From: Alcanivoracaceae bacterium
GTDB lineage: Bacteria; Pseudomonadota; Gammaproteobacteria; Pseudomonadales; Alcanivoracaceae
Length of the DNA: 64,000 bases
Reading direction: 5' to 3'
Assembly (NCBI GenBank): GCA_029210325.1
Contig: JARGPU010000002.1
Span: forward strand, 124,001 to 188,000
In this document: in pieces, positions 20,087 through 29,778 of the stretch
How the letters are laid out: each line of letters starts with the position of its first letter
How positions within the stretch are numbered: position 1 is the first letter of the stretch
Program-made: the position numbers and the translations under genes
Notes under the pieces: generated by a model
Told to the model about the DNA's origin: nothing
Databases searched by the model: none
What the model saw: only the letters and a program-made list of their open reading frames with translations

Positions 20087-20359
20087 ATGAAACCCGGTCG
20101 CCCTTTGCTCGTGCCACTGTTTCAGCAGCTTCAAGTGCCGCAGGCGGCGGATGAGGCTAATATGCATATCGGCAAGAGGCGAATCCGTACTTGTCATTAC
20201 GTCTGGATAGTCGCGGGTAACCTAGCCCGTCATATTCGTTATCGTTTCGCTCCTGATATTATCGATGAGCTGCTCAGGCTGCAGTGGTGGAACTGGAGTG
20301 AGGAAAGGCTGCGGTCTGAGGCTACCTATTTGACAAGAATCCATAGTAAACCCGCATGA
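20087..20359 (+). pseudogene. Remnant C-terminus of a CatB/xenobiotic-type O-acetyltransferase
   Basis: YVWIVAGNLARHIRYRFAPDIIDELLRLQWWNWSEERLRSEATYL resembles the conserved C-terminus (GNPAKxIRYRF...WWDW); the hexapeptide-repeat body is absent. Confidence 0.65.
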
Positions 20360-21453
20360 CTACTGTTCTTATTATCTCTCCGGAGCCATGGGAAGGGCAC
20401 TTTGTCAGCAAGCATCATTATGCGATGGAGCTGGCCCGGCGGGGGCATGATGTGCTTTTCTATGGCCCTCCTGCCTTTCACAATGAAGTTCGGCTTGATG
20501 ATATTTCTGTCACCAACGGTCGTCTTCGAATATTGCATGCACCGCGAGTGGCCCCTGGGTTGCGGCGCCTTCCGCGCATTATACGACGTTTCCTTGAGGG
20601 GCGGTGGCTTGCTCGGCTAGAAAGGTTGTTGCAGCAGCGCATAGAGATAATCTGGAATTTTGAGAACTCTCGATTTTTTGACCTCGGATTTGCTGGGGAT
20701 CGTTTAAAAATCTATCAGCAGGTAGATCTGAACCAGGACTTCGAGCCAGATATAGCCGCTGCGACAGCAGATCTTTCAATAGCGATTTCCGGCCCTATCG
20801 AGAAACGTTTGGCGCCAGTAGCACAGCAACTTATTCGGATCACTCATGGATATTCGCCGCTACGGAGCAGGGTGCCTGCTCCTCTTGGTATTGATAGCAT
20901 CTTTGCAAAGTTTGGCGCCAAAGTCGTTTTGACCGGGAATCTGGATATTGCCTATCTGGATGTAGAGCTTCTGACCCAGCTCGTTAACACTAACCCGAAT
21001 GTGCAGTTTCATTTTGTCGGCTCCTATGCAACCGGGAAAGGTCTGCATGCGGCGACAGCATCTTCTGCTAACGTCGCCTTTTGGGGTAAACACCCGGCGG
21101 ATGCCCTGCCTCACTTTCTGGAACGTGCGGATGTTCTGCTCGTGGCCTATAGAGCAGACATGCATCTTGAGCAGCTGGCCAACCCTCACAAGATGATGGA
21201 ATACCTAGCCTCAGGCAGGTGTGTTCTGGCGACGCGGACTTTGGAGTATGAGGGGAGGTCAGACTTGGTGGAGATGCCAACAAGTCGGGAGGAGTATCTT
21301 CATACCTTTGCCGCGATTATCAGAAACCCTTTGGCCTGGAATACTCCAGAACTCATCGCACGTCGCCAGGCTTTCGCTCTTGATAACTCTTACTCACGTC
21401 AACTTGACCGTATTGCCGCGGCGCTCGGCTCTCGCGGTCGCTTGATTGGCTGA
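20356..21453 (+). CDS. Glycosyltransferase (GT-B)
   Basis: EPWEGHFVSKHHYAMELARRGHDVLFYGPP, ANPHKMMEYLASGRCVLATRT. Confidence 0.8.
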   Translation: MTTVLIISPEPWEGHFVSKHHYAMELARRGHDVLFYGPPAFHNEVRLDDISVTNGRLRILHAPRVAPGLRRLPRIIRRFLEGRWLARLERLLQQRIEIIWNFENSRFFDLGFAGDRLKIYQQVDLNQDFEPDIAAATADLSIAISGPIEKRLAPVAQQLIRITHGYSPLRSRVPAPLGIDSIFAKFGAKVVLTGNLDIAYLDVELLTQLVNTNPNVQFHFVGSYATGKGLHAATASSANVAFWGKHPADALPHFLERADVLLVAYRADMHLEQLANPHKMMEYLASGRCVLATRTLEYEGRSDLVEMPTSREEYLHTFAAIIRNPLAWNTPELIARRQAFALDNSYSRQLDRIAAALGSRGRLIG

Positions 21454-21468
21454 CCTATAGGTTTAGTA

Positions 21469-22725
21469 ATGACCACAAAAACTCCTGTTATCATCTTTCT
21501 TTACAATCGCCTTTTTGACCCGCTAATTCAGGGGAATTTCTGGCTCTATATCGATAGCTATTTGAATGATAGTGCTAGTCAGGTACGGTTTCACGTCATT
21601 ACCTATGAAGATCCGAAGCATCCGTTAACTGACGAGCAAAAGACAATCGTAGAGCAATGGAAATCTCAAGGCATGGAGTGGACAGCGTTAAGCTGGCACC
21701 CCGGAATCGGGATAAAGCAGAAGCTGGCTGACTTGATCGCTGGATTTCGTGTTGCTCTGCGTTTGCGCTGCAGGGGCTTTCGGCACATCGTCACTCTTGG
21801 ATCTGTTGCGGGCACCTTTGCCTACTTGTACTCGATCCCTCTTAGGCTGCGTCAATTCTTGTACCAGTATGAGCCGCACTCCGAATATGCCGTTGATAAC
21901 GGGATGTGGCCGGCGAACAGCCTACAGACTCGCTTGTCCCGTTTGCTTGAGAGGCGCGCGGCACAGGGCGCTGCTGTAGTGGCTTCTGGTACTCGCTTTA
22001 TGGAGGAAAGAGTCAAGCAAGTTTGGCGCTCCCAGGCAAAGTTCGTCAAAGTCCCGACGGTAGCGAATGATCAAAAGTTTATCTTTGACTCGGAAGTCAG
22101 GAAGCGAGTTCGTACACAGCTTGGTATCACGGAAGACCAGAGTGTGCTGTTCTATCCGGGTAAGTTTGACGGTCTTTATTATGGCGATGAAACTGCATTT
22201 ATGTTCCGCTGGCTGCTCGATATGGACTCTAGTCTGCACTTTCTGATAGTGACGCCCCATGATGACGATGAGGTCCATGGGCGTTTCGATCGGGCCGGAG
22301 TGCCGCGTGATGCCTACACGATTTGCCACTCCGATTATGCCGGTATACACCCGTATTTTTTTGCCGCTGATTTTGCTGTGATTGCCGTGCCTCCCGGTCC
22401 ATCTAAAAAGTTTATATCCAACATCAAAGTGGGTGAGTATCTTTGTGCGGGGCTGCCGTATTTGATTACTCGTGGTGTTTCTGAGGATTACTTGTTCGCC
22501 GAAGAGAACGATGTTGGCGTTGTAGTAGATGATTTTACGGAGTCTGATATCAAGGCCGCCTGGCCTAAAATTCAGGACTACCTTGAGCGCGATGCAGATG
22601 AGCGGCGAAAGCACTGTCGAGATAAGGGCCTTGGCTACCGGGGCTTTGATACACTAAATCCTCGATTTCGGCATGCAATTGACATCTTGATGGGGCATGA
22701 CATGGATGAATCCTATGATCGCTAA
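21469..22725 (+). CDS. Glycosyltransferase (GT-B-like)
   Basis: Position in cluster; C-terminal half FFAADFAVIAVPPGPSKKFISNIKVGEYLCAGLPYLITRGVSEDY. Confidence 0.7.
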   Translation: MTTKTPVIIFLYNRLFDPLIQGNFWLYIDSYLNDSASQVRFHVITYEDPKHPLTDEQKTIVEQWKSQGMEWTALSWHPGIGIKQKLADLIAGFRVALRLRCRGFRHIVTLGSVAGTFAYLYSIPLRLRQFLYQYEPHSEYAVDNGMWPANSLQTRLSRLLERRAAQGAAVVASGTRFMEERVKQVWRSQAKFVKVPTVANDQKFIFDSEVRKRVRTQLGITEDQSVLFYPGKFDGLYYGDETAFMFRWLLDMDSSLHFLIVTPHDDDEVHGRFDRAGVPRDAYTICHSDYAGIHPYFFAADFAVIAVPPGPSKKFISNIKVGEYLCAGLPYLITRGVSEDYLFAEENDVGVVVDDFTESDIKAAWPKIQDYLERDADERRKHCRDKGLGYRGFDTLNPRFRHAIDILMGHDMDESYDR

Positions 22726-23707
22726 GCATCTTTTGGTAACCGGAGGGGCAGGCTCCTTTGGCCGTGCTTTTGTTGAGCATCTATTGGCCTCTTCTGACTG
22801 CCCTGAGAGGATTACAGTATTCTCTCGCGATGAGCATAAGCATTACGAAATGGCGCATCATCTTTCCCAGCACGCCAGCCGATTACGTTTTGTTATCGGC
22901 GATATCCGCGATGCGATCCGAGTAGATGAGGTTTTGGCCGGCGTTGATGTTGTTGTTCATGCTGCAGCTATGAAGCATGTGCCCGCTGCCGAGGCTAATC
23001 CCTACGAGTGTATGCGTACCAACGTAGAGGGTGCGAGGAACCTCGCAATGGCAGCAAATCGTCATGGCATCAAGAGAGTCGTAGCGCTGTCTAGCGATAA
23101 GGCGGTTTCGCCTTCTACGATCTACGGAGCGTCCAAGTTTGCCATGGAGCGTGTACTGATACAGGCCGGGCTCGCCGGTTGCACACGCTTTAGCGTGGTC
23201 CGTTACGCCAATGTATTTGCCAGTGGCGGCTCGGTTGTTCCGTTTTTTCTACGGATTAAAGAGCAGGGGTTTCTGCCTATCACCGACCCATTAATGACCC
23301 GCTTCTCAATCACTATGCAAGAAGGAATCGATCTGGTTCTGTTTGCACTAAAAGAGGGGTTGGGGGGCGAAATTGTTGTGCCTATCGCACCTTCATATCG
23401 GGTTGTAGATGTTGCCATGGCAATAGCTCCCGACGCTGAACATCGCATTATTGGTGCGAGACCAGGCGAGAAAATGCATGAGTCTATGTTTTCACTTACT
23501 GAGGCGCCTTTTGTTGTAAGGAACGGCCAGTATTATGTTGTTTTGCCGCAAAGCGGGCCGATGACGCTGGCAGATTATTGTTGTGCTGTGCCTACCGCAA
23601 ACGCTCTTGATGTTCCATTTGAGTATGAATCAGGATCAAATTCTAGGTGGTTGAATGTAGATGATATTCGTGTGCTCATTCGTAGTGTAATGGGGGTTGG
23701 GTGCTAA
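22715..23707 (+). CDS. PseB/FlaA1-type UDP-GlcNAc 4,6-dehydratase-like SDR
   Basis: LLVTGGAGSFGRAFVEHLL, FSRDEHKHYEM, HAAAMKHVPAAEANPYECMRTNVEG, YGASKFAMER. Confidence 0.88.
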   Translation: MIAKHLLVTGGAGSFGRAFVEHLLASSDCPERITVFSRDEHKHYEMAHHLSQHASRLRFVIGDIRDAIRVDEVLAGVDVVVHAAAMKHVPAAEANPYECMRTNVEGARNLAMAANRHGIKRVVALSSDKAVSPSTIYGASKFAMERVLIQAGLAGCTRFSVVRYANVFASGGSVVPFFLRIKEQGFLPITDPLMTRFSITMQEGIDLVLFALKEGLGGEIVVPIAPSYRVVDVAMAIAPDAEHRIIGARPGEKMHESMFSLTEAPFVVRNGQYYVVLPQSGPMTLADYCCAVPTANALDVPFEYESGSNSRWLNVDDIRVLIRSVMGVGC

Positions 23708-24678
23708 GTTCTGGGCTGCCTTTGCATCGACTTCCATCGATTCTTCGTAATCGTTCAATTGGTTTCTGTCGAAGGGTTGGATTTACACTTGCTGGCCCAA
23801 GAAACACGCTTCGTGCTGAAGATGCCATAGTAATTTGTGCCGATCCTCGAGGTGGGTCAACTTGGCTTTATGAAATGCTGTCTCGTATTAACGGGGTGGC
23901 CGGATTGTGGGAGCCGCTACATATAGGGCAGGTAAGCCATTTTCGAAAGATTGGGTTTGGCTGGAGGCATTATATTGCAGAAAATGATTCTGTGCCGGCC
24001 GCCAGGAAAGCTTTTGAAGATCTTTTTCAAGGTCGTTGCCGCGATCCTTATATACTACATCGCACATCTTTCAATAGTTTCCGCGATGCTGAGTTGTTAC
24101 TTGTGAAGTTTTGCAGAGCAACCCAGCTTCTGCCATGGCTTAGTCGAGAGTTTGGCTTTGTACGCAGGCCTGTCCACCTTGTACGCCATCCATGCGCTAT
24201 AGTGGCCAGTCAGATTAAGTATGGCGCCTGGGACACAGTTCGTCCTGCATTTTCAGAGCAAGATATCCTGTCCGATCCTCTAATGCGGCCGTATGCTGAC
24301 GAGCTTCAACGCATTAATACTATTGAAGCTCGTCTTGCCGCAGTTTGGGCGCTGACTAATCAGGTCGCTTTGAATCACCCACAGCGTGAGCAACGGTGGT
24401 TGACTGTTAGCTATGAAGGTCTTGTTTCCAGTCCTGTTGATACTCTGTCAAGGGTATTGAGCGATTGGAAGCTTTCTTTGGATGCAGACATTGAAGAGAT
24501 TATCCTGAGGCCTAGTAAAACGACTCTTAAATCCAGTCCCATTGCACTCGGCGAGGAAATGGCCCAGCTGTCATACTGGCAAAAGTCACTTACTCCCAGT
24601 CAGATACGAAGCATTCTCGATACCGTTGAGGCTCTTGGCGTAGGGATATATGACGGCGGAGTATATCCGAGATTATGA
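23701..24678 (+). CDS. Sulfotransferase family protein
   Basis: ADPRGGSTWLYEMLSRI (PAPS 5'-phosphosulfate loop type), HLVRHPCAIVASQIKYGAW (3'-phosphate binding type). Confidence 0.82.
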   Translation: MLSSGLPLHRLPSILRNRSIGFCRRVGFTLAGPRNTLRAEDAIVICADPRGGSTWLYEMLSRINGVAGLWEPLHIGQVSHFRKIGFGWRHYIAENDSVPAARKAFEDLFQGRCRDPYILHRTSFNSFRDAELLLVKFCRATQLLPWLSREFGFVRRPVHLVRHPCAIVASQIKYGAWDTVRPAFSEQDILSDPLMRPYADELQRINTIEARLAAVWALTNQVALNHPQREQRWLTVSYEGLVSSPVDTLSRVLSDWKLSLDADIEEIILRPSKTTLKSSPIALGEEMAQLSYWQKSLTPSQIRSILDTVEALGVGIYDGGVYPRL

Positions 24679-24745
24679 TTGCGCCTTGTGTGGCTAGAAG
24701 CATCCAGTTCGCAGGTGTTGTTTCTGTCATCGCTTTCTCTTTGCT

Positions 24746-25585
24746 GTGTCATTTTCAGGATTTCCTGTTGTGAAGGTATCTGTCATTACCCCTGTTTTTA
24801 ATGGTGAATTTTATATTGATTCCGCGATTCAGTCGGTTATAGCGCAAACCCTCCAGGGCTGGGAGCTGATTGTCGTTAATGATGGCAGCTGCGATGGTAC
24901 TGCTGCCATTCTTGATGGATTAGATGATCCTCGTATTCGAGTAGTTCATCAGGCCAATGGTGGCGTTAGTTCCGCCCGAAATGTCGGACTCGAACTAGCG
25001 CAGGGCGAATACGTCACTTTTCTGGATGCCGATGACTGCTTGCCCCCGGATGCTCTCAGGGTTCGGTCCGCTTTTCTGGATGAGCACCCCAAAGTTGATA
25101 TTGTTAATGGTAGTGTCAATGTCATGTCCGCTGGAAAGCTGATTCGAATCTATAAGCCGGATCTCACTATTGGGCCTCTGCTGGGTCGTCTTGCAACGCT
25201 GGATGAGGGGGTTTTCTTTGGCGTGAATTACATGCTGCGGCGTGAGAAGATCCAGCTTGAGCGTTTCCCTGAGGGTGCTAGCCACTGCGAGGATGTTATC
25301 TTCTTCTTGTCGCTCGCTCATCAGGCTAACTTGATCTACGGTGCCGTCTCGGATGTTGTTTACGAGTATCGTATTCAGGCCGGTTCGGCAATGGCGAATC
25401 TTGATGGCATCGAACGCGGATATCTTGAGCTGTTAAGGCGTACTCGCGAGATGCCCCATATCAGTGATGCTATACGCAAGGTGCAGCGACACCGGGTTCG
25501 TCGAATCTTGTTTCGGTCGTGGCTGCGTCGCGCAAGGCCTCTGCGCGCCATCGCAGCGCTGGCCAAAATTTACCGTATGGCCTGA
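24746..25585 (+). CDS. Glycosyltransferase family 2
   Basis: VSVITPVFNGEFYIDSAIQSVIAQTLQGWELIVVNDGSCDGT, VTFLDADDCLPPDAL; start may be the GTG at 24770. Confidence 0.93.
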   Translation: MSFSGFPVVKVSVITPVFNGEFYIDSAIQSVIAQTLQGWELIVVNDGSCDGTAAILDGLDDPRIRVVHQANGGVSSARNVGLELAQGEYVTFLDADDCLPPDALRVRSAFLDEHPKVDIVNGSVNVMSAGKLIRIYKPDLTIGPLLGRLATLDEGVFFGVNYMLRREKIQLERFPEGASHCEDVIFFLSLAHQANLIYGAVSDVVYEYRIQAGSAMANLDGIERGYLELLRRTREMPHISDAIRKVQRHRVRRILFRSWLRRARPLRAIAALAKIYRMA

Positions 25586-25592
25586 GTGCTGC

Positions 25593-26672
25593 ATGCCTAA
25601 TAGCCGGATTGTTTTTTTTACCAAGTACACTCGCGCCGGCGCCAGCAGTCGCTATCGCACCTATCAGTATCTGGATGCTTTCCGCGCAGCAGGTTTGGTT
25701 TGTGTGGTTAAGCCGCTGTTTGATGAGGCCTATCTGGCCTATAAGTATCGACATGGCAAGGCCTCCTGGTTCGGCGCTTTTTCTGCGCTTGTCGGTCGGC
25801 TTTGGGCGGTGCTAACGGTGCCGGCTCGCGCCATCGTGGTGATCGAGTACGAGTTGTTGCCCTATTTTCCGGCTGTACTCGAGCGTTGGCTGGTGTTTCG
25901 TGGTTGCCGGATGCTGGTGGACTATGACGATGCGCTGTTCCACCAGTATGACCAACATGGCAGAGCCTGGGTGCGGCGGTTTCTTGGCGGCAAGATCGCC
26001 ACGGTCATGCGACTGGCCCATACCGTAGTTGCCGGCAATCAATACCTGGCTGACTATGCAAGGCGAGCAGGTGCACGGCGAGTGGAAATTATTCCAACGG
26101 CAATCGATTTGCTTCGTTATCCACCGCGCCAGCAGGCGCATACACAGCCTGTTTTTACCATCGGCTGGATCGGCTCACCCAGTACAGCAAATTACCTGTA
26201 TGAAATCGCTCCTGCGCTGGCCCAGTTCTGCGCCCGGGTGCCAGCCTGTGTTCGGCTTGTGGGGTCAGGGCCGGTGACCTTGTCTGGCGTGCCGGTGGAG
26301 CTGGTGGCGTGGCAAGAGGAGACCGAGGTCGATGAGATATCCACTTTCGATGTCGGCATTATGCCGTTGCCAGATGAGCCATGGGCGCGTGGCAAGTGCG
26401 GATTCAAATTGATTCAGTATATGGCTTGCGCAGTTCCGGTGATTGCCTCTCCTGTTGGTGTCAACGCGCAGTTGGTTGAGCATGGGGTAAACGGCTTTCA
26501 GGCCTCGACAGCAGAGCAGTGGCTGGCGTCGCTTCACGAGCTGTATCAGGAGGTTGAACTGCGTCAACGTCTTGGTGCAGCGGGCAGGCAGCGTGTTGCG
26601 CAGCAATATTGCCTTGCAGTGACCACGCCGATCTGGCTTGGTTTGCTTGATGATGCTCGGCTGGGGCGCTGA
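25593..26672 (+). CDS. Glycosyltransferase family 4
   Basis: MPNSRIVFFTKYTRAGASSRYRTYQYL, IGWIGSPSTANYL, GKCGFKLIQYMACAVPVIASPVGVN. Confidence 0.9.
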   Translation: MPNSRIVFFTKYTRAGASSRYRTYQYLDAFRAAGLVCVVKPLFDEAYLAYKYRHGKASWFGAFSALVGRLWAVLTVPARAIVVIEYELLPYFPAVLERWLVFRGCRMLVDYDDALFHQYDQHGRAWVRRFLGGKIATVMRLAHTVVAGNQYLADYARRAGARRVEIIPTAIDLLRYPPRQQAHTQPVFTIGWIGSPSTANYLYEIAPALAQFCARVPACVRLVGSGPVTLSGVPVELVAWQEETEVDEISTFDVGIMPLPDEPWARGKCGFKLIQYMACAVPVIASPVGVNAQLVEHGVNGFQASTAEQWLASLHELYQEVELRQRLGAAGRQRVAQQYCLAVTTPIWLGLLDDARLGR

Positions 26673-26692
26673 TTGGACAGGATGATGATGGC

Positions 26693-28678
26693 ATGTGTGG
26701 TTTAACCGGCTTCTTGCTGCCCCGGCCTGAGCGGGATGCCGGGGGCTTGCAGGCATTTACCCGGGCAATGACGCAGCAGCTGAATCATCGTGGACCGGAT
26801 GACCACGGTGTTTGGGCGGATGCCAATATCGGCATTGCACTTGGCCATGCTCGCCTGGCAATCATTGATCTCTCTCCGGCCGGTCATCAGCCCATGCACT
26901 CTGCGTGCGGGCGCTATGTGATGGTGTTTAACGGCGAGATCTATAATTACCAGACGCTGAGAAGCAAGCTTCAAGGGCGTAGTGGGGCGGGGCATGGCTG
27001 GAGAGGTAACTCGGATACCGAGGTGCTGTTGGCTGCCATAGCTACATGGGGTCTGCAGTCCGCACTTGAGGCCGCCGTGGGCATGTTCGTTATTGCCCTG
27101 TGGGATCGTCAGCAACAGACATTAACGCTGGCCCGCGACCGCTTTGGTGAGAAACCACTTTATTATGGGTTTGCCGATGGTGGGCGTGGCCCATTGTTGT
27201 TCGGTTCTGAACTGAAGTCGTTGATGGCGCATCCCCATTGGCAGGGCACGCTGGCCACCGATGTGTTGGAAGATTACCTCCGTTTTGGTTGTGTTGGCGG
27301 AGCGGCGAGCATTTTTCAGGGGGTTGCCAAATTGCCGCCAGGCAGTCTGTTGAAGGTGTCGATTGCCGATGTGCAAAGTCGGCAATTGCCTGAGCCGATG
27401 CCCTGGTGGTCGGCAGAGCAGGCAGCTCGTGATGCCATGGCGGCGCCGATCAGCGATCATGATGCGGCGATTACCGCGGTGGAGCAGGCCCTCAGTCAAT
27501 CCATACGCAGTCAGAGGCTCGCCGATGTCCCGCTGGGGGCCTTTCTGTCTGGCGGCGTCGACAGTTCGCTGGTTGTGGCGTTGATGCAGCAGCAGTCTGA
27601 CCGGCCGGTGCGCACATTTTCCGTGGGCTTTGACGACCACCGCTACGATGAATCCGGCCATGCCGAAGCGGTGGCAAAACATCTCGGCACCGAGCATCTG
27701 ACACTGCAGGCAACGTCTGCCATGGCGTTGGATCTGGTGCCGAGTCTGGCAGATATTTACGACGAGCCGTTCGCCGACTCCTCCCAGTTGCCCTCTGTGC
27801 TGATTTCAAAGCTGACCCGTGAACACGTTACCGTGGCCTTGTCTGGCGATGGTGGCGATGAGCTTTTTGGTGGGTATAACCGTCATCTGTGGGTGCCACG
27901 TATTTGGCGCAAGCTGAGGCAGTTGCCGCTGCCAGCGCGCCGCACGCTGGGCAGTATGCTCAAGGCGATTTCTGTGGATGCCTATGACCGTCTGATGCAA
28001 CTTGGTGGCAGATTTTTGCCGGGGCGACTGCAGGTGCGTACCTTCGGTGAGAAGCTGCACAAACTGGCGGCGGTACTGGAGAGCATTGACCAGCAGGCAC
28101 TGTTCGCCGGTGTCGCGTCGATGAACCGTGAGCCGGCGAGCCTGCTGCAAGGCCTGGGAAAGGGCAACTCCCCGGACGCACTGTTTCCGACGCTGCAAGG
28201 CTTCAATGACGTCGAGTGGATGCTGTTGATGGATACGCTGCATTATCTGGTTGACGATGTGTTGGTGAAGGTTGACCGGGCCAGTATGGCCAGCAGCCTG
28301 GAAGTGCGGGTGCCGTTCCTTGATCCGCAGGTATTTCACGCCGCCTGGCGTATTCCGGTGGAAACCAGACTTAACAACGGGCAGGGTAAGTGGGTGTTAC
28401 GCCAACTGCTCTATCGGCATGTGCCACGTCAATTGATTGATCGTCCCAAGATGGGCTTCGCTGTGCCGCTGGATGCCTGGTTGCGCGGCCCACTGCGCGA
28501 CTGGGCCGAGGATCTGCTTTCCACGGCCAGCCTGAAGCAGATGCCAATGCTGGACGCTCGCCAGATTCAGCAGCTTTGGCAGACTCATATGAAGGGGCAG
28601 GGCCACCATGCCCAGCAGCTTTGGACTGTGCTGCAGTTGCTGGCTTGGCAGCGCCGCTGGCGCCCCCGACTGGCCTGA
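26693..28678 (+). CDS. asnB: Asparagine synthase (glutamine-hydrolysing)
   Basis: MCGLTGFLL (N-terminal Cys), FNGEIYNYQTLR, FLSGGVDSSLVVALM. Confidence 0.96.
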   Translation: MCGLTGFLLPRPERDAGGLQAFTRAMTQQLNHRGPDDHGVWADANIGIALGHARLAIIDLSPAGHQPMHSACGRYVMVFNGEIYNYQTLRSKLQGRSGAGHGWRGNSDTEVLLAAIATWGLQSALEAAVGMFVIALWDRQQQTLTLARDRFGEKPLYYGFADGGRGPLLFGSELKSLMAHPHWQGTLATDVLEDYLRFGCVGGAASIFQGVAKLPPGSLLKVSIADVQSRQLPEPMPWWSAEQAARDAMAAPISDHDAAITAVEQALSQSIRSQRLADVPLGAFLSGGVDSSLVVALMQQQSDRPVRTFSVGFDDHRYDESGHAEAVAKHLGTEHLTLQATSAMALDLVPSLADIYDEPFADSSQLPSVLISKLTREHVTVALSGDGGDELFGGYNRHLWVPRIWRKLRQLPLPARRTLGSMLKAISVDAYDRLMQLGGRFLPGRLQVRTFGEKLHKLAAVLESIDQQALFAGVASMNREPASLLQGLGKGNSPDALFPTLQGFNDVEWMLLMDTLHYLVDDVLVKVDRASMASSLEVRVPFLDPQVFHAAWRIPVETRLNNGQGKWVLRQLLYRHVPRQLIDRPKMGFAVPLDAWLRGPLRDWAEDLLSTASLKQMPMLDARQIQQLWQTHMKGQGHHAQQLWTVLQLLAWQRRWRPRLA

Positions 28679-28728
28679 GTTTTACTTATCTGATCCGCAT
28701 TAGCGGTGATTAACATTTTTCGGAATTT

Positions 28729-29778
28729 ATGCTGCCTTACTGGATTTTGTTTTTGATTCCCACCGTTGGGGTGTTGTTTTCAAGGCGGTTGAAGCCTTCA
28801 TCGAGCACGCTGATGTGGTGGCTTGTGGGCGTGCTGTTTACTTTGGCAATTGGCTTGCGCCATCGGGTGGGCGGTGATTGGTGGGCCTATCTTCTCTATC
28901 TTGAGCGGGCTACCCCGTTGTCCTTGGCAGAGGTGCTTAACAGTACCGACCCCGGGTACATTCTGGTTAACTGGCTTGTTGCCCAGTTTGATGGTCCTAT
29001 TTATTGGGTAAACCTGATCTGCGGCGCCGTTCTGATGATTGGTGTGATGTCTTTTTCGCGCCGCCAACCGCTGCCATGGCTGGCGCTATTGGTGGCGGTG
29101 CCGTATCTGATTATCGTGGTGGGCATGGGCTACACCCGTCAGGCTGTGGCGCTGGGCTTCTTGCTTATCAGTCTGAGCTCGCTCGCCAGGAGCAAGATCG
29201 GTTGGTTCGTGTTCTGGGTGATGCTGGGGGCGACTTTCCACAAATCTGCGGTATTGATCCTGCCGGTGGCAGCGCTGGCATCAACCTCAAATCGGCTTTG
29301 GAACTTTACCTGGGTTGGCCTGATGTTTGTTGTGGGCGGCTACCTGTTCCTTTTCGATTCTGCCGAGCACCTTTGGATCAACTACGTTCAGGCGGATTAC
29401 CAATCTGAGGGTGGCTTGATCAGGGTGTTGATGAACTCGGTTCCAGCTGCGCTGTTTTTCCTGTTGCATCGGCGTTTGAGGCTGTCTGAAGCCGAACGAA
29501 AGCTTTGGCTATGGATGTCCTTGCTGGCACTGGTTTGCATTCCTCTTGTTGTTGTTTCATCCGCTGCCACGGATCGCGTGGCGCTTTATTTGATTCCTCT
29601 GCAGATCTTTGTTTTTTCGCGCTTGCCATTGGTCTCCGCCAATCCACATTTTCGCGGTGCTATCGCTCTTGGTGTAGTGGGCTATTACGCACTGGTGCAG
29701 GCTGTTTGGTTATTTTTTGCGACGCATTCTTTTGCATGGGTCCCCTATCAGAACGTTCTATGGTTTGGTGGCTGGTGA
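28729..29778 (+). CDS. EpsG-family membrane protein, candidate Wzy-type polymerase
   Basis: Polytopic; AIGLRHRVGGDWWAYLLYLERA and YTRQAVALGFLL typical of EpsG. Confidence 0.82.
   Translation: MLPYWILFLIPTVGVLFSRRLKPSSSTLMWWLVGVLFTLAIGLRHRVGGDWWAYLLYLERATPLSLAEVLNSTDPGYILVNWLVAQFDGPIYWVNLICGAVLMIGVMSFSRRQPLPWLALLVAVPYLIIVVGMGYTRQAVALGFLLISLSSLARSKIGWFVFWVMLGATFHKSAVLILPVAALASTSNRLWNFTWVGLMFVVGGYLFLFDSAEHLWINYVQADYQSEGGLIRVLMNSVPAALFFLLHRRLRLSEAERKLWLWMSLLALVCIPLVVVSSAATDRVALYLIPLQIFVFSRLPLVSANPHFRGAIALGVVGYYALVQAVWLFFATHSFAWVPYQNVLWFGGW

Noticed and set aside
25464-25592. Extended N-terminus of the GT4 ORF
   Set aside because: Overlaps the GT2 gene by 122 nt; MPNSRIVFF at 25593 is the natural start
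29505-29774. Extended N-terminus of the 30887-ending GT4 ORF
   Set aside because: Overlaps the EpsG-like gene; a GTG at 29775 overlapping the upstream stop is the better start
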